From NCBI RefSeq assembly GCF_036409475.1, contig NZ_JAYRCK010000013.1, positions 65,322-129,321 of the forward strand: 64,000 nucleotides of DNA. Direction: 5' to 3'. The notes beneath the pieces are model-generated. The model saw only the letters and a program-made list of their open reading frames with translations, did no database searches and was not told where the DNA came from. Of this stretch, positions 26,401 through 36,475 are shown piece after piece. Source of the stretch: Scandinavium sp036409475. GTDB taxonomy: Bacteria; Pseudomonadota; Gammaproteobacteria; Enterobacterales; Enterobacteriaceae. Numbering within the stretch: the stretch's first letter is position 1; the number at the start of each line of letters is the position of its first letter. The translations under genes were made by a program, and so were the position numbers.

Positions 26401-27271
26401 CGCGGGATAAGTGGGCGGTCAGGTTATCGACCGAAAGGTCATGCGGGTGTTTATCGCCTTCCCAGCTCGCACCGCCTTTCTTCAGCCACACATCCCCACT
26501 GGCGATGTCGCCTTTATCGAGGGTCATCCAGCCTTCAAGACTAAACCGTGCTGAGGTGAGCGCAATGTTGTCCTGCATCCAACGGCCCAGCCAGGGTTTA
26601 ACGTCAATGTCATCCGCCTGAACCCACAAGCGCCCTTCGTTCAGCAGACCGTTTTCATCGCGTAAATCCATACGCACTTTCATCACACCGTGCTGCCCGG
26701 TCAGGCTTGAGAGGCTCAGTTCCCCTTCGGCACGATGGCGATTCTTGTCATTCAGCCAGGTCAGTTGGGGAATAGCCAGTTCGGCACGTTGTCCGGAAAG
26801 CGTGAGGAAGCTGAGATGGCTATCGCGAAGCGTAAACTGGTCGAACTGACGCAGGAACAGATCGCCGATGCGGTCCGTTTTCAGCTTGCCGCTGCCGTCA
26901 TTATGCTGCAGTGGAGTGTTGGTACGGATTTGCAGCTGCCAGAAGGTCAGCTCACGGAACTGCCAGCGAAAATGCAGCAGGCTTTGCCACACATCCAGCG
27001 CCAGAGTGACGCGTTTTACGGAGAGCTGGCCGTTATCACGAAGACCAGCTTTGATATCGCGAACTTCAAGCGTTGGGCCGAAATTTTCCCAACTGGCTTT
27101 AATCTGAGAGGCATCGACCGGATGGCCGGTGGATTGGGCAATTTTTTCAAGCAGCTCAGGACGCCATTTATCCAGCTGCGGCAATACGAGACGCAGGCCA
27201 CTGACCAGTAGCGCGACGATAACAATCAATGTTGCCACCGTGATCAGTAAGATTCCAGGCAAGCGCCTCAC
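23474..27271 (-). CDS. yhdP: AsmA-like envelope lipid-transport protein YhdP
   Basis: 1265-aa protein with an N-terminal membrane anchor (about residues 5-28) and a long repetitive beta-rich body of the AsmA/TamB/YdbH class, ending in the DUF3971/AsmA C-terminal module. In E. coli YhdP, TamB and YdbH together move phospholipids to the outer membrane. It lies between rng (27-nt gap) and tldD, as in E. coli. Confidence 0.96.
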   Translation of the reverse strand: MRRLPGILLITVATLIVIVALLVSGLRLVLPQLDKWRPELLEKIAQSTGHPVDASQIKASWENFGPTLEVRDIKAGLRDNGQLSVKRVTLALDVWQSLLHFRWQFRELTFWQLQIRTNTPLQHNDGSGKLKTDRIGDLFLRQFDQFTLRDSHLSFLTLSGQRAELAIPQLTWLNDKNRHRAEGELSLSSLTGQHGVMKVRMDLRDENGLLNEGRLWVQADDIDVKPWLGRWMQDNIALTSARFSLEGWMTLDKGDIASGDVWLKKGGASWEGDKHPHDLSVDNLTAHLSREKSGWSFHVPDTRIAIDGKRWPQGALAMAWIPDQDVGGKDNVRSDELRIRASNLELNGLSGLLPIAEKLSPSFGDIWETTQPAGQIDSLALDIPLQATEKTRFQAAWSNLGWKQWKLLPGAEHFSGRAEGSVENGQVNVSMENAKMPYETVFRAPLEIAKGVANLSWVKNDKGFMLDGRDIDVQAKAVHARGGFRWLQPEGDEPWLGILAGISTDDGSQAWRYFPENLMGKELVDYLSSAIKGGQSDNATLVYGGNPHLFPYKHNEGQFQVWVPLHNATFAFQPDWPALTNLNIDLNFLNDGLWMQADKVALGGVTAYNLNAAIPDYSKEKLIIDSQISGPGKAVGPYFKDTPLKDSLGATLDELQLDGDVNARLHLDIPLNGTQVLAKGDVKLNNNSLFIKPLDSTLKNLSGGFSFENGDLKSGPMTANWFNQPLKVDFSTTEGAKAYQVAVNMDANWQPTKMGVLPKQINDAVSGSIPWQGKVAIELPYKGNASYKVDLTGDLKNVSSRLPAPVDKKAGEPLPVKLNVEGGLTRFDLTGSVGAKDYLNSRWLLNKKLTLDRAIWASDSRSVPPLPDTAGVELNLPPMDGAQWLALFRQGAADSVGSAAAFPERVTLRTPALTMAGQKWNNLSLVSQPVLGGTQIDAQGREINASLTLRDHSPWLAAIRYLYYNPSSTTTTGAPVGNNLYSKDRVDFQGWPDLQLRCAECWLWGQKYGRIDGDFAIKGNTLSLANGLVDTGFARLTMDGEWVNVPGSERTSMKGKLHGDKIDSAVNFFGVSTPAKGSSFDFDYDLHWRDEPWTPDVASLNGILKARLGKGEFTDISTGHAGQLLRLLSVDALLRKLRFDFSDTFSEGFYYDSIRSTAWIKDGTLHTDDTLVDGLEADIGMKGSVNLVRRELDLEAIVAPEISATVGVATAFVINPIVGAAVFAASKVLGPLWSKVSILRYHISGPIDQPQINEVLRQARGDKKQ

Positions 27272-27298
27272 GCTTCTCTCCTTGTCGCAGCCAGCAAA

Positions 27299-28768
27299 CT
27301 ACATCATCACTACGTCGAATTGTTCCTGATTGTAGAGCGGCTCAATCTGAACTTTTACCTGTTTGCCCACGAAGATTTCCACTTCTGCCAGCGCATGTGA
27401 TTCTTCACCTTTTAAGGTCTCCGCCACTGCAGCAGAAGCGTAGACCAGGAAGCGATCAGAGTCATAGGCATGATGCACACGCACGATTTCACGCATGATT
27501 TCATAGCAGACGGTTTCGACAGTTTTCACGGTGCCACGTCCGTGACAGGTTGGGCATTCATTACAGAGGACATGCTCAACGCTTTCACGCGTACGTTTAC
27601 GGGTCATTTCAACCAGACCCAGCTGTGAAAAACCGTTAATGCTGGTTTTTACGCGGTCTTTGCTCAGAGCCTGCTCCAGCGAGTGCAGCACCCGGCGGCG
27701 GTGATCTTCGTTGTTCATATCGATAAAGTCGATAATGATGATCCCACCGAGATTGCGCAGACGAAGCTGGCGGGCGATGGCCTGGGTCGCTTCGATATTG
27801 GTGTTGAAAATGGTGTCGTCGAGATTACGGTGCCCAACAAATGCACCGGTGTTGATATCGACCGTTGTCATGGCTTCAGTCTGATCGATAACCAGATACC
27901 CGCCCGATTTGAGTTCGACTTTACGCTCCAGCGCACGCTGAATTTCATTCTCAACGTCGAAGAGATCAAAAATAGGCTGACGACCGCTGTAATGCTCCAG
28001 TTTGCTGGTCATCTCCGGCATATACTCCGCCGTGAATTCCATCAGCGATTCGAAGGTCAGACGGGAGTCTACGCGGATACGATCCAACTGGGCATCCGCA
28101 AAATCGCGAAGCACACGCTGGGCAAGCGCTAACTCACCGTACATCTGATAACGCGTCTGCGGACGTTTTTTACGCTCCATGACTTTCGTCCAGACGCGCT
28201 TGAGATAAGCGGCATCGGAGGCCAAATCTTCTTCACACACGCCTTCCGCAGCGGTACGAATGATAAAACCGCCCTGCTCATCACAGTATTCCGTCACCAC
28301 GTTTTTCAGGCGTTCGCGCTCAGCTTCACTTTCGATTCGCTGGGAAACCCCGACGTGAGAAGCGCCAGGCATGAAGACCAGATAACGGGAAGGCAAAGTG
28401 ATGTCAGTGGTCAGGCGCGCGCCTTTGGTACCCAGCGGATCTTTCACCACCTGCACCATCAGATCCTGACCCTGACGCACCAGTTCCGAGATATCCCGGA
28501 CGGTGAATTGCTTCTGCTCTTCACCAGCGACGCATTCGGTGTGGGGCATGATGTCTGAGGCGTGAAGAAATGCGGCCTTGTCCAGGCCAATATCTACAAA
28601 TGCCGCCTGCATACCGGGAAGGACACGGCTCACCCGACCTTTGTAGATATTGCCTACGATCCCACGGCGCGCTTCGCGCTCGATGTGGATCTCTTGCAGA
28701 ATACCGCCATCAATGTAAGCCACGCGGGTTTCCGAGGGCGTTACGTTCACTAATAATTCAGCCGTCAT
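27299..28768 (-). CDS. rng: ribonuclease G
   Basis: The start at ATG 28768 (MTAELLVNV) gives 489 aa, the E. coli length; an upstream in-frame start at 28786 is unlikely. It has an S1 domain (about 39-128), an RNase H-like catalytic region with VDINTG and IIIDFIDM, and the zinc-link CPTC. It processes the 16S 5' end and degrades some mRNAs. It overlaps the end of yhdE by 11 nt. Confidence 0.97.
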   Translation of the reverse strand: MTAELLVNVTPSETRVAYIDGGILQEIHIEREARRGIVGNIYKGRVSRVLPGMQAAFVDIGLDKAAFLHASDIMPHTECVAGEEQKQFTVRDISELVRQGQDLMVQVVKDPLGTKGARLTTDITLPSRYLVFMPGASHVGVSQRIESEAERERLKNVVTEYCDEQGGFIIRTAAEGVCEEDLASDAAYLKRVWTKVMERKKRPQTRYQMYGELALAQRVLRDFADAQLDRIRVDSRLTFESLMEFTAEYMPEMTSKLEHYSGRQPIFDLFDVENEIQRALERKVELKSGGYLVIDQTEAMTTVDINTGAFVGHRNLDDTIFNTNIEATQAIARQLRLRNLGGIIIIDFIDMNNEDHRRRVLHSLEQALSKDRVKTSINGFSQLGLVEMTRKRTRESVEHVLCNECPTCHGRGTVKTVETVCYEIMREIVRVHHAYDSDRFLVYASAAVAETLKGEESHALAEVEIFVGKQVKVQIEPLYNQEQFDVVMM

Positions 28769-29351
28769 GTTTATCCCTTTGCTCACGCAGTGAGTTAAAA
28801 TTGCTCAGCAACTCATACGTTTCCACCAGCGGTAAGCCGACTACGGCGTGGTAACTGCCCTTTATCTTCCTGACAAAACAGCCACCCAGCCCTTGAATAC
28901 CGTATGCACCTGCCTTATCCATCGGTTCGCCGCTGGCGATATACCCGACGATATCGTCTTCTGACAATACTCTGAACATCACTTCCGTGGTCACCAGACA
29001 ATCAATGGTTTGCAGGCGATCGGCCAGCGCGACGGCGGTCATCACCTGATGCGTTTGACCGGAAAGCTGGCGCAGCATGGTGGCGGCATGTTCGGCATCG
29101 CGAGGCTTTTCCAGCACTTCGCCGTTGAGCACCACAATGGTGTCTGAGCCAAGTACCGGTAAATCCTTCGCAGCCAGCGCCACACCTGCCTGTGCTTTTT
29201 CACGCGCCAGGCGGACAACGTAATGCTGAGCGCTTTCCTGCGGCTGACGCTGCTCTTCAATGCCGGGCAGCAGACGTTCGAAACGCACACCTAACTGAGT
29301 CAACAGCTCCTGACGACGCGGTGAGCCGGAAGCAAGATAAAGCATTGTCAT
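28758..29351 (-). CDS. yhdE: Maf-type nucleotide pyrophosphatase YhdE
   Basis: ATG 29351 (MTMLYLASGSPRRQELL) gives 197 aa, the usual length; the longer frame to 29411 is not conserved. The Maf signature ASGSPRR is at residues 7-13, with KDLPVLGSDT mid-protein. It hydrolyses dTTP and UTP as a house-cleaning enzyme. It sits between mreD and rng in the conserved mre-yhdE-rng cluster. Confidence 0.95.
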   Translation of the reverse strand: MTMLYLASGSPRRQELLTQLGVRFERLLPGIEEQRQPQESAQHYVVRLAREKAQAGVALAAKDLPVLGSDTIVVLNGEVLEKPRDAEHAATMLRQLSGQTHQVMTAVALADRLQTIDCLVTTEVMFRVLSEDDIVGYIASGEPMDKAGAYGIQGLGGCFVRKIKGSYHAVVGLPLVETYELLSNFNSLREQRDKHDG

Positions 29352-29359
29352 AGAAACCT

Positions 29360-29848
29360 TTATTGTACAGCGAATTGCTGACGGATCTTGCGCATCAGCA
29401 AGAATATCCACGGCCAGAGTACACCGTTAACAACACTACTCCAGAACACTTCCGGTCGGAAAGAGACGTTGATCACTAAAAACTCTGCCCAGAAAACAAC
29501 GATATCCACCGCAAGGGACAGCATCATCACCACCAACGCCTGTTGCCAGAGCGCGAGGTTGCGGAACAGCTGGTATTTCAGAGCCACCAGATAGGCAATG
29601 ATGCTGAGGGACAATGCGCGGACGCCCAGCGTAGAGCCGCTAATCAGATCCAGTATGGCACCCATAATGAAACCTGTGCCAACATTGACCCGATGCGGTA
29701 ACGCTAAGATCCAGTAGAGCAGAATGAGCAGAACCCAGTTCGGCCGGTAGACCAACAGATCATCCGGCCAGGGCATCACTTGTAACAAGAGGGCGACCAG
29801 AAACGACAGCCAGATAACCCAGCGACCCTGGCTTCGATAGCTTGCCAC
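29360..29848 (-). CDS. mreD: rod shape-determining protein MreD
   Basis: 162-aa integral membrane protein with five or six hydrophobic segments. It is a component of the Rod (elongasome) complex with MreC and RodA/PBP2. The start abuts the mreC stop with a 1-nt overlap at 29848. Confidence 0.96.
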   Translation of the reverse strand: MASYRSQGRWVIWLSFLVALLLQVMPWPDDLLVYRPNWVLLILLYWILALPHRVNVGTGFIMGAILDLISGSTLGVRALSLSIIAYLVALKYQLFRNLALWQQALVVMMLSLAVDIVVFWAEFLVINVSFRPEVFWSSVVNGVLWPWIFLLMRKIRQQFAVQ

Positions 29849-30861
29849 TACTGCCCTCCTGAAGAAGGCGGAACGGGTGCGGCGGCAGGTGCAGGCTGAG
29901 TCATGCCTGTTGCTGGCGGCGGTACAGGTGCGGGCGGCCCCATCGAATCGGCGGCTGGCAACACTTGTGGCATCATCTGCATCAGACGTTCATTGGCCAC
30001 GCGATGCACTTCTTCTGGCGTCATTGGGTTCGCGCCGTTACGGTCCGCCCCCCACAACAGCAGCAGATAGCGCAGACGCTGAAGACCAGCAGTCGGACGC
30101 GCCTGAATGACGGTATAAGCACGCTGAGTGTCGAGTTTCACAGAGGAAACAACCGCAACAGGATAGCCTTCAGGGAAACGGCCACCCAATCCAGACGTCA
30201 CCAGTACATCACCCACGCGAATATCGGTATTGGCTGGCAGATGTTCCAGTTGCAGATCGTCGGTACACCCGTTACCGGCAGCGATAACGCGAATATCATT
30301 ACGCAGTACCTGAATCGGCAGCGCATGCGTAGCATCGCAAATCAACAACACGCGGCTGGTCAGTTTCGCGACCGCAACCACCTGGCCGACAACGCCTTTA
30401 TCGCTGATCACAGGCTGACCTTCGTAGACGCCATTGACGCTACCTTTGTCGATAACCACCTGATCGCTGTAAGGGTCGTTCACCGTGGAGATCACCTGAG
30501 TGACCATCTTCTGCTCGTCCTGACGCAGCGGGGAACCCAGCAGTTCTCGCAGACGGGCGTTTTCCTGCTTGTACTGGCCCATCATCAGCAAATCACTGTT
30601 TTTCAGCAGCAGTTCCCGGCGCAACGCACGGTTTTCCAGCTCAAGCTGGTCGCGGGAAGCCAAAGTCTGCGAGATGCCGTCCAGTAATTCACGGGGGCCG
30701 TTGGAAATAAAGTAGAAAGGGCTAACGGCGGTATCCATGTACGTTCGGATTTGACTGAACGTACCGAGGCGGCTGTCGGCAATAATCACGCCGAGCGCCA
30801 CCAGCACCGCCAGGATAAGGCGAATCTGTAGCGACGGGCCACGGCTAAAAATGGGCTTCAT
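29848..30861 (-). CDS. mreC: cell shape protein MreC
   Basis: 337 aa: an N-terminal membrane helix (about residues 12-30), a coiled coil (about 65-110), a double beta-barrel periplasmic domain with GVVGQVVAV and GNGCTDDLQLEHLP, and a Pro/Ala-rich C-terminal tail from about residue 300. It bridges MreB to the periplasmic synthases. Confidence 0.96.
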   Translation of the reverse strand: MKPIFSRGPSLQIRLILAVLVALGVIIADSRLGTFSQIRTYMDTAVSPFYFISNGPRELLDGISQTLASRDQLELENRALRRELLLKNSDLLMMGQYKQENARLRELLGSPLRQDEQKMVTQVISTVNDPYSDQVVIDKGSVNGVYEGQPVISDKGVVGQVVAVAKLTSRVLLICDATHALPIQVLRNDIRVIAAGNGCTDDLQLEHLPANTDIRVGDVLVTSGLGGRFPEGYPVAVVSSVKLDTQRAYTVIQARPTAGLQRLRYLLLLWGADRNGANPMTPEEVHRVANERLMQMMPQVLPAADSMGPPAPVPPPATGMTQPAPAAAPVPPSSGGQ

Positions 30862-30895
30862 AGGCTATGCGTATTCTCGTGTCAGTGAAATCAAA

Positions 30896-30915
30896 GGGCA
30901 GCCCTGCCGCTGCCC
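30896..30915 (-). terminator. hairpin between mreB and mreC
   Basis: A 7-bp stem GGGCAGC / GCTGCCC with 6-nt loop is followed on the minus strand by TTTGATTTC. The weak U-tract suggests partial termination, which would make mreB more abundant than mreCD. Confidence 0.6.
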
Positions 30916-30930
30916 CAGACTTCAGGCTGA

Positions 30931-31974
30931 CTACTCTTCGCTAAACAAGTCGCCGCCGTGCATGTCGATCATTTCCAGTGCCTTGCCGCCGCCACGGGCA
31001 ACACAGGTCAGTGGATCTTCTGCAACTACGACAGGAATTCCTGTCTCTTCCATTAACAGGCGGTCGAGGTTACGCAGCAGCGCACCACCACCGGTCAGCA
31101 CCATGCCGCGCTCGGAGATATCGGAGGCCAGTTCTGGCGGGCACTGTTCCAGTGCAACCATCACCGCACTGACGATACCGGTCAGCGGTTCCTGCAGGGC
31201 TTCGAGGATTTCATTGGAGTTCAGGGTGAAGCCACGTGGCACACCTTCTGCCAGATTACGGCCGCGAACTTCAATTTCACGCACTTCGTCACCGGGATAG
31301 GCAGAACCGATTTCGTGCTTGATACGCTCAGCCGTCGCTTCACCGATGAGAGATCCGTAGTTACGACGAACATAATTAATGATGGCTTCGTCGAAACGGT
31401 CACCGCCGATACGTACGGAGGAGGAATACACTACGCCGTTCAGGGAGATAACCGCAACTTCAGTGGTCCCCCCCCCGATATCCACAACCATAGAACCGGT
31501 TGCTTCAGACACCGGCAGACCTGCACCGATTGCTGCCGCCATCGGCTCTTCAATCAGGAACACTTCACGAGCGCCAGCGCCCTGAGCGGATTCACGAATG
31601 GCACGACGTTCAACCTGAGTTGCGCCAACCGGCACACACACCAGTACACGCGGGCTTGGACGCATGAAGCTGTTGCTGTGAACCTGCTTGATGAAGTGCT
31701 GCAGCATCTTCTCAGTCACGAAGAAGTCGGCGATAACGCCGTCTTTCATTGGACGAATAGCCGCGATATTGCCTGGCGTACGACCCAGCATCTGCTTCGC
31801 TTCATGACCGACGGCCGCCACACTCTTCGGCGAACCCGCACGATCCTGGCGAATAGCCACAACGGAAGGCTCATTCAGTACGATGCCTTGTCCTTTTACG
31901 TAAATCAGGGTATTCGCGGTACCCAGGTCAATGGACAGGTCATTGGAAAACATGCCACGAAATTTTTTCAACAT
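30931..31974 (-). CDS. mreB: actin-like cytoskeletal protein MreB
   Basis: The ATG at 31974 (MLKKFRGMFSNDLSIDLG) gives 347 aa. Actin-fold ATP-binding motifs: phosphate-1 DLGTANTLIYV (about 15-25), phosphate-2 VVDIGGGTTEVAV and the adenosine motif LTGGGALLRNLD. It organises lateral cell-wall synthesis. The three glycines of phosphate-2 are written as nine consecutive G (C at 31468-31476 on plus), an unusual homopolymer for an essential gene. Confidence 0.98.
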   Translation of the reverse strand: MLKKFRGMFSNDLSIDLGTANTLIYVKGQGIVLNEPSVVAIRQDRAGSPKSVAAVGHEAKQMLGRTPGNIAAIRPMKDGVIADFFVTEKMLQHFIKQVHSNSFMRPSPRVLVCVPVGATQVERRAIRESAQGAGAREVFLIEEPMAAAIGAGLPVSEATGSMVVDIGGGTTEVAVISLNGVVYSSSVRIGGDRFDEAIINYVRRNYGSLIGEATAERIKHEIGSAYPGDEVREIEVRGRNLAEGVPRGFTLNSNEILEALQEPLTGIVSAVMVALEQCPPELASDISERGMVLTGGGALLRNLDRLLMEETGIPVVVAEDPLTCVARGGGKALEMIDMHGGDLFSEE

Positions 31975-32259
31975 ACTAAGGGATAATCCTGAAAGCTGGG
32001 GCGGAAACAAAATCCGCTTACTTTAACCAACCACACGCAGCAGCGACAAGGCGCAAAAATCATCTGCTGCGGTGAAAATTAGTGCAGCTCGTTTCCTTTG
32101 TTACAATTTCGACCTGACAGCGTCAGAACAGCAGCACTCCTTGCCTGCATTGTAACCTTTCAAAGGACGATCACTGGCTTGTTGTCCGGCTGGCAGTCAT
32201 GCACACCCCCGGGAGAAACAGCGCGCGTTATTCTACGTGAAATCACAGCAAACGGCAGA

Positions 32260-34200
32260 TCAAACAGAGTATCTTCGCGAATATTTTTTTACGCTAGTGT
32301 CAAGTGGTTGTGACGAAGCAAAAAAATCGCCCTGCCCCCCTAACACACCACACTCTCTGAGCACTTGCCATTCACTTCGACTACGCAGCCCGGTCGCAAA
32401 GACCTGCGTCGTAGTACCTTTACAGGCTTCGACAAGACTTTGCACCAACAATTGGTTCTCACTGCGTTTTTCGATGTTACGCACCAGACCCGGATGAAGC
32501 TTGATGATTTCCACCGACAGTTCCTTGATCCAACTGGTGCTGACTAACGTCAAACCCGCCTGAATCACCACGACTCTCACCCCCAATGCGTTAATTAAAC
32601 GCATGATGGGCTGTAAACGGCTGATATGTTGACAGACATCCGCCTCTGCAAGTTCAAAAATAATCCGTTTTCGCTGCAATTTTTCACATTGCATCAGCGT
32701 ATCACGTAGCCAACGCTGGAATCGGGGGCGAATTAAGGATTCTACCGTGACCTGCAATGCCAGATTTTCTTCAGGCCAGAACAAAAGGAAAGGCAACAGG
32801 CGGGTGATCTGAAGACGGTCATATTCTTCCGCCAGCCCGAACTCAAGCACCATCGGCATGTATTCAGCGGCAATCACTTCTTCTTTACCATCATAAATGC
32901 GACACATCAATTCGCGGTGATGAACACGACCATCGTAATGGATGGCCGGTTTTTGATAGAAACGCGGGCCGCCGCGGCTGAGCATCTGTTCAATCAAGGT
33001 TCGCCAGCGAACGTTACCGCGTCCTTTTTCTGGCAAGGTGTCGTCATAAACAGCCCAGCTATTACTGCCCTGAAGCACGGCGTTACGCACCGCGGCATCG
33101 GCATGCCCCATCACCTGATCGGTGCTCTGTCCGCTTCGCCAGGCGCAGATGCCGATGTGCATCATGTCATCCTGATCGAGAATTTTTGTTGCAGGCAAGG
33201 CATCAAGCGACTTCAACAACCCGGAGGCAATGCTGTCAGCTTCTTTCAACGTGCGATGCGGGAGCAGCACGGCATAGTCGCTGCGATGGTAGCGAGCCAG
33301 CAGAGCGCCGGGATAGCGCATCATAAAAGTGGAAAGCATATTAATGAGGGTGAAGAAGTGTTCTTCTGCTGCACTTCTTCCAAAATGGTCTCTCACCAGA
33401 TCGAATTCTGGCAGGCGGATTAGCATGACAATACCGTGAGCACCGACTTTCTCCTGATCGTCGAGAAGCGTGGCCAGCTGGTTATCAAAAAACATCCGAT
33501 TGCTGAGGCCCGTTTTGGTGTCCTGCGCCGCGTAAGAACGAATTAAGGTATCGAGGCGCGTGCGCTGTTCACCGGCAAACTGAATTTCGGAGAGCAATGC
33601 ATCCAGTGCGCTGCTGGTTCGGGCTGGCCATTCATGCACGGTTCCGTACACCTGATTGCCGCGTTCACCATTGAGAATTCGCGTTGAACGCTGCTCCAGA
33701 AGCTCTTGCCCGGACAGCTGATTACGCAGCCAGCGCACTGAGAAGAAGATAATCAGCACCATAAAGCCAATGGCTATGGTCAGTGGCGCCGTCGTCAACA
33801 GCGAGTGAAAATAGTTCACCATCGGGTCGAGGTAGACCATATGAATGGTCATGCCTGGGTGTTTCACAGACTCAACGCTTAGCTCGCGATACTGATAATT
33901 GCTGCCCATCGGGCGATAGCTGCTTTTGCACGAATGGCTAAAAATCGTTTTGTCGTTGACGACGAAATCGATGCGCACAATGTCCACAGACACCAGAATT
34001 TCATCCAGTTGGCTGTCGAGTTGGTTGAAAGGGGTATTGACCAGGCGGGAATCGACCACCGTCGCCACAGCGCGGGCGCGGTAATCCACTTTATACTGAA
34101 TACCGTTATAGAAGCTCAGTGAGCAGCCTATCAGGGTGACAAAGATAGTCAGGCCCGTCAGCAGCGTCACAAAAGCTGAAAATTTCGTCGTTAATCGCAT
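32260..34200 (-). CDS. csrD: CsrB/CsrC RNA decay regulator CsrD
   Basis: The start ATG 34200 (MRLTTKFSAFVTLL) gives 646 aa, as in E. coli. Two membrane helices bracket a periplasmic region (about 10-30 and 135-155), then HAMP-like, GGDEF and EAL domains. Both enzyme sites are degenerate: HRSDY replaces GGDEF and ELMCR replaces EAL, as known for CsrD, which targets CsrB and CsrC for RNase E cleavage and does not turn over c-di-GMP. Confidence 0.96.
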   Translation of the reverse strand: MRLTTKFSAFVTLLTGLTIFVTLIGCSLSFYNGIQYKVDYRARAVATVVDSRLVNTPFNQLDSQLDEILVSVDIVRIDFVVNDKTIFSHSCKSSYRPMGSNYQYRELSVESVKHPGMTIHMVYLDPMVNYFHSLLTTAPLTIAIGFMVLIIFFSVRWLRNQLSGQELLEQRSTRILNGERGNQVYGTVHEWPARTSSALDALLSEIQFAGEQRTRLDTLIRSYAAQDTKTGLSNRMFFDNQLATLLDDQEKVGAHGIVMLIRLPEFDLVRDHFGRSAAEEHFFTLINMLSTFMMRYPGALLARYHRSDYAVLLPHRTLKEADSIASGLLKSLDALPATKILDQDDMMHIGICAWRSGQSTDQVMGHADAAVRNAVLQGSNSWAVYDDTLPEKGRGNVRWRTLIEQMLSRGGPRFYQKPAIHYDGRVHHRELMCRIYDGKEEVIAAEYMPMVLEFGLAEEYDRLQITRLLPFLLFWPEENLALQVTVESLIRPRFQRWLRDTLMQCEKLQRKRIIFELAEADVCQHISRLQPIMRLINALGVRVVVIQAGLTLVSTSWIKELSVEIIKLHPGLVRNIEKRSENQLLVQSLVEACKGTTTQVFATGLRSRSEWQVLRECGVLGGQGDFFASSQPLDTSVKKYSRRYSV

Positions 34201-34421
34201 CCCTGTATTAACTCCGTTGATGAAAAACAGCCCGGCTGAGCCGGACACCCGCTGTGACGGCCTACAATTAGTGAGCACTAACTAGCACATCAAAAGGACT
34301 CTGCATACTACCAGAGTGAGTGAAACTGGCAATTTATTGCGATAAGTCGGCATCGTGTTTCCGTTAGCGAGTATAGTCATCAAAAAATTTTTTCCAATCA
34401 TTCAGCAACCGAGGAAGGATT

Positions 34422-35396
34422 ATGCAGGCGTTAATCTTAGAACAGCACGACGGTAAAACCCTCGCATCGGTCCAGGATATCGAAGAGAGCCAACTCCCGC
34501 AGGGCGAGGTTACCGTGGATATTCAGTGGTCCAGCCTGAACTTTAAAGATGCCCTCGCCATTACCGGAAAAGGGAAAATCATTCGCAATTTTCCGATGAT
34601 TCCCGGTATCGACTTTGCCGGTGTTGTTCACCACAGCGAAGATCCGCGCTTTCATGCAGGCCAACAGGTTCTGTTGACGGGCTGGGGCGTGGGTGAAAAC
34701 CATTGGGGCGGTCTGGCGCAGCGTGCGCGTGTGAAAGGCGACTGGCTGGTGCCGCAGCCTGAAGGTATGCAGGCTCGCCAGGCGATGATTATCGGCACAG
34801 CAGGCTTCACCGCTATGCTGTGCGTGATGGCGCTGGAAGATGCAGGGATTAAGCCTGAAGATGGCGAGATTGTCGTCACCGGCGCGAGCGGTGGTGTAGG
34901 GAGTACCGCTATTGCTCTGCTGCACAAGCTGGGTTATCAGGTTGTCGCCGTTTCCGGCCGTGAAAGTACTCACGATTATCTGCGCACTCTGGGAGCTAGC
35001 CGTATTCTGGGCCGTGACGAATTCACTGAAACTCGCCCGCTGGAAAAACAACTTTGGGCAGGTGCAATCGACACAGTTGGCGACAAAGTGCTGGCGAAGG
35101 TTCTGGCGCAAATGAATTACGGCGGCTGCGTGGCGGCATGTGGGCTGGCGGGCGGCTTTGCGCTGCCAACGACCGTGATGCCTTTTATTCTGCGTAACGT
35201 CCGTTTGCAGGGCGTGGACTCGGTCATGACACCAGCGGCACGCCGTGCTGAAGCCTGGAAGCGTCTGGTGGCAGATCTGCCTTCTTCCTTCTATAGCCAA
35301 AGCGCGACGGAAATCAGTCTGGCTCAGGCCCCGGAATATGCCGATAAAATCATGAACAACCAAATCCAGGGCCGCACCCTGGTAAAAGTGGCCTAA
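34422..35396 (+). CDS. acuI: acrylyl-CoA reductase (NADPH) AcuI
   Basis: 324-aa zinc-free medium-chain reductase, formerly yhdH. The NADPH-binding motif GASGGVGSTA begins near residue 152. It reduces toxic acryloyl-CoA to propionyl-CoA. It is divergent from csrD, with a GAGGAAGG ribosome site. Confidence 0.95.
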   Translation: MQALILEQHDGKTLASVQDIEESQLPQGEVTVDIQWSSLNFKDALAITGKGKIIRNFPMIPGIDFAGVVHHSEDPRFHAGQQVLLTGWGVGENHWGGLAQRARVKGDWLVPQPEGMQARQAMIIGTAGFTAMLCVMALEDAGIKPEDGEIVVTGASGGVGSTAIALLHKLGYQVVAVSGRESTHDYLRTLGASRILGRDEFTETRPLEKQLWAGAIDTVGDKVLAKVLAQMNYGGCVAACGLAGGFALPTTVMPFILRNVRLQGVDSVMTPAARRAEAWKRLVADLPSSFYSQSATEISLAQAPEYADKIMNNQIQGRTLVKVA

Positions 35397-35473
35397 TCTT
35401 CAAATTTTCGTGACATATTCGCGTTAATCAGCCGCCTCCATCATGCTTAGGAAAATGCATGATGGAGGATGCC

Positions 35474-36475
<1,002 letters not shown>

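Noticed and set aside
23912..26621. Many open frames on the plus strand opposite yhdP
   Set aside because: They are antisense to a well-conserved 1265-aa gene, have no ribosome sites and read as low-complexity shadow proteins.
32260..34200. CsrD as a damaged diguanylate cyclase/phosphodiesterase
   Set aside because: Loss of both catalytic motifs is normal for CsrD, which acts in CsrB/CsrC decay.
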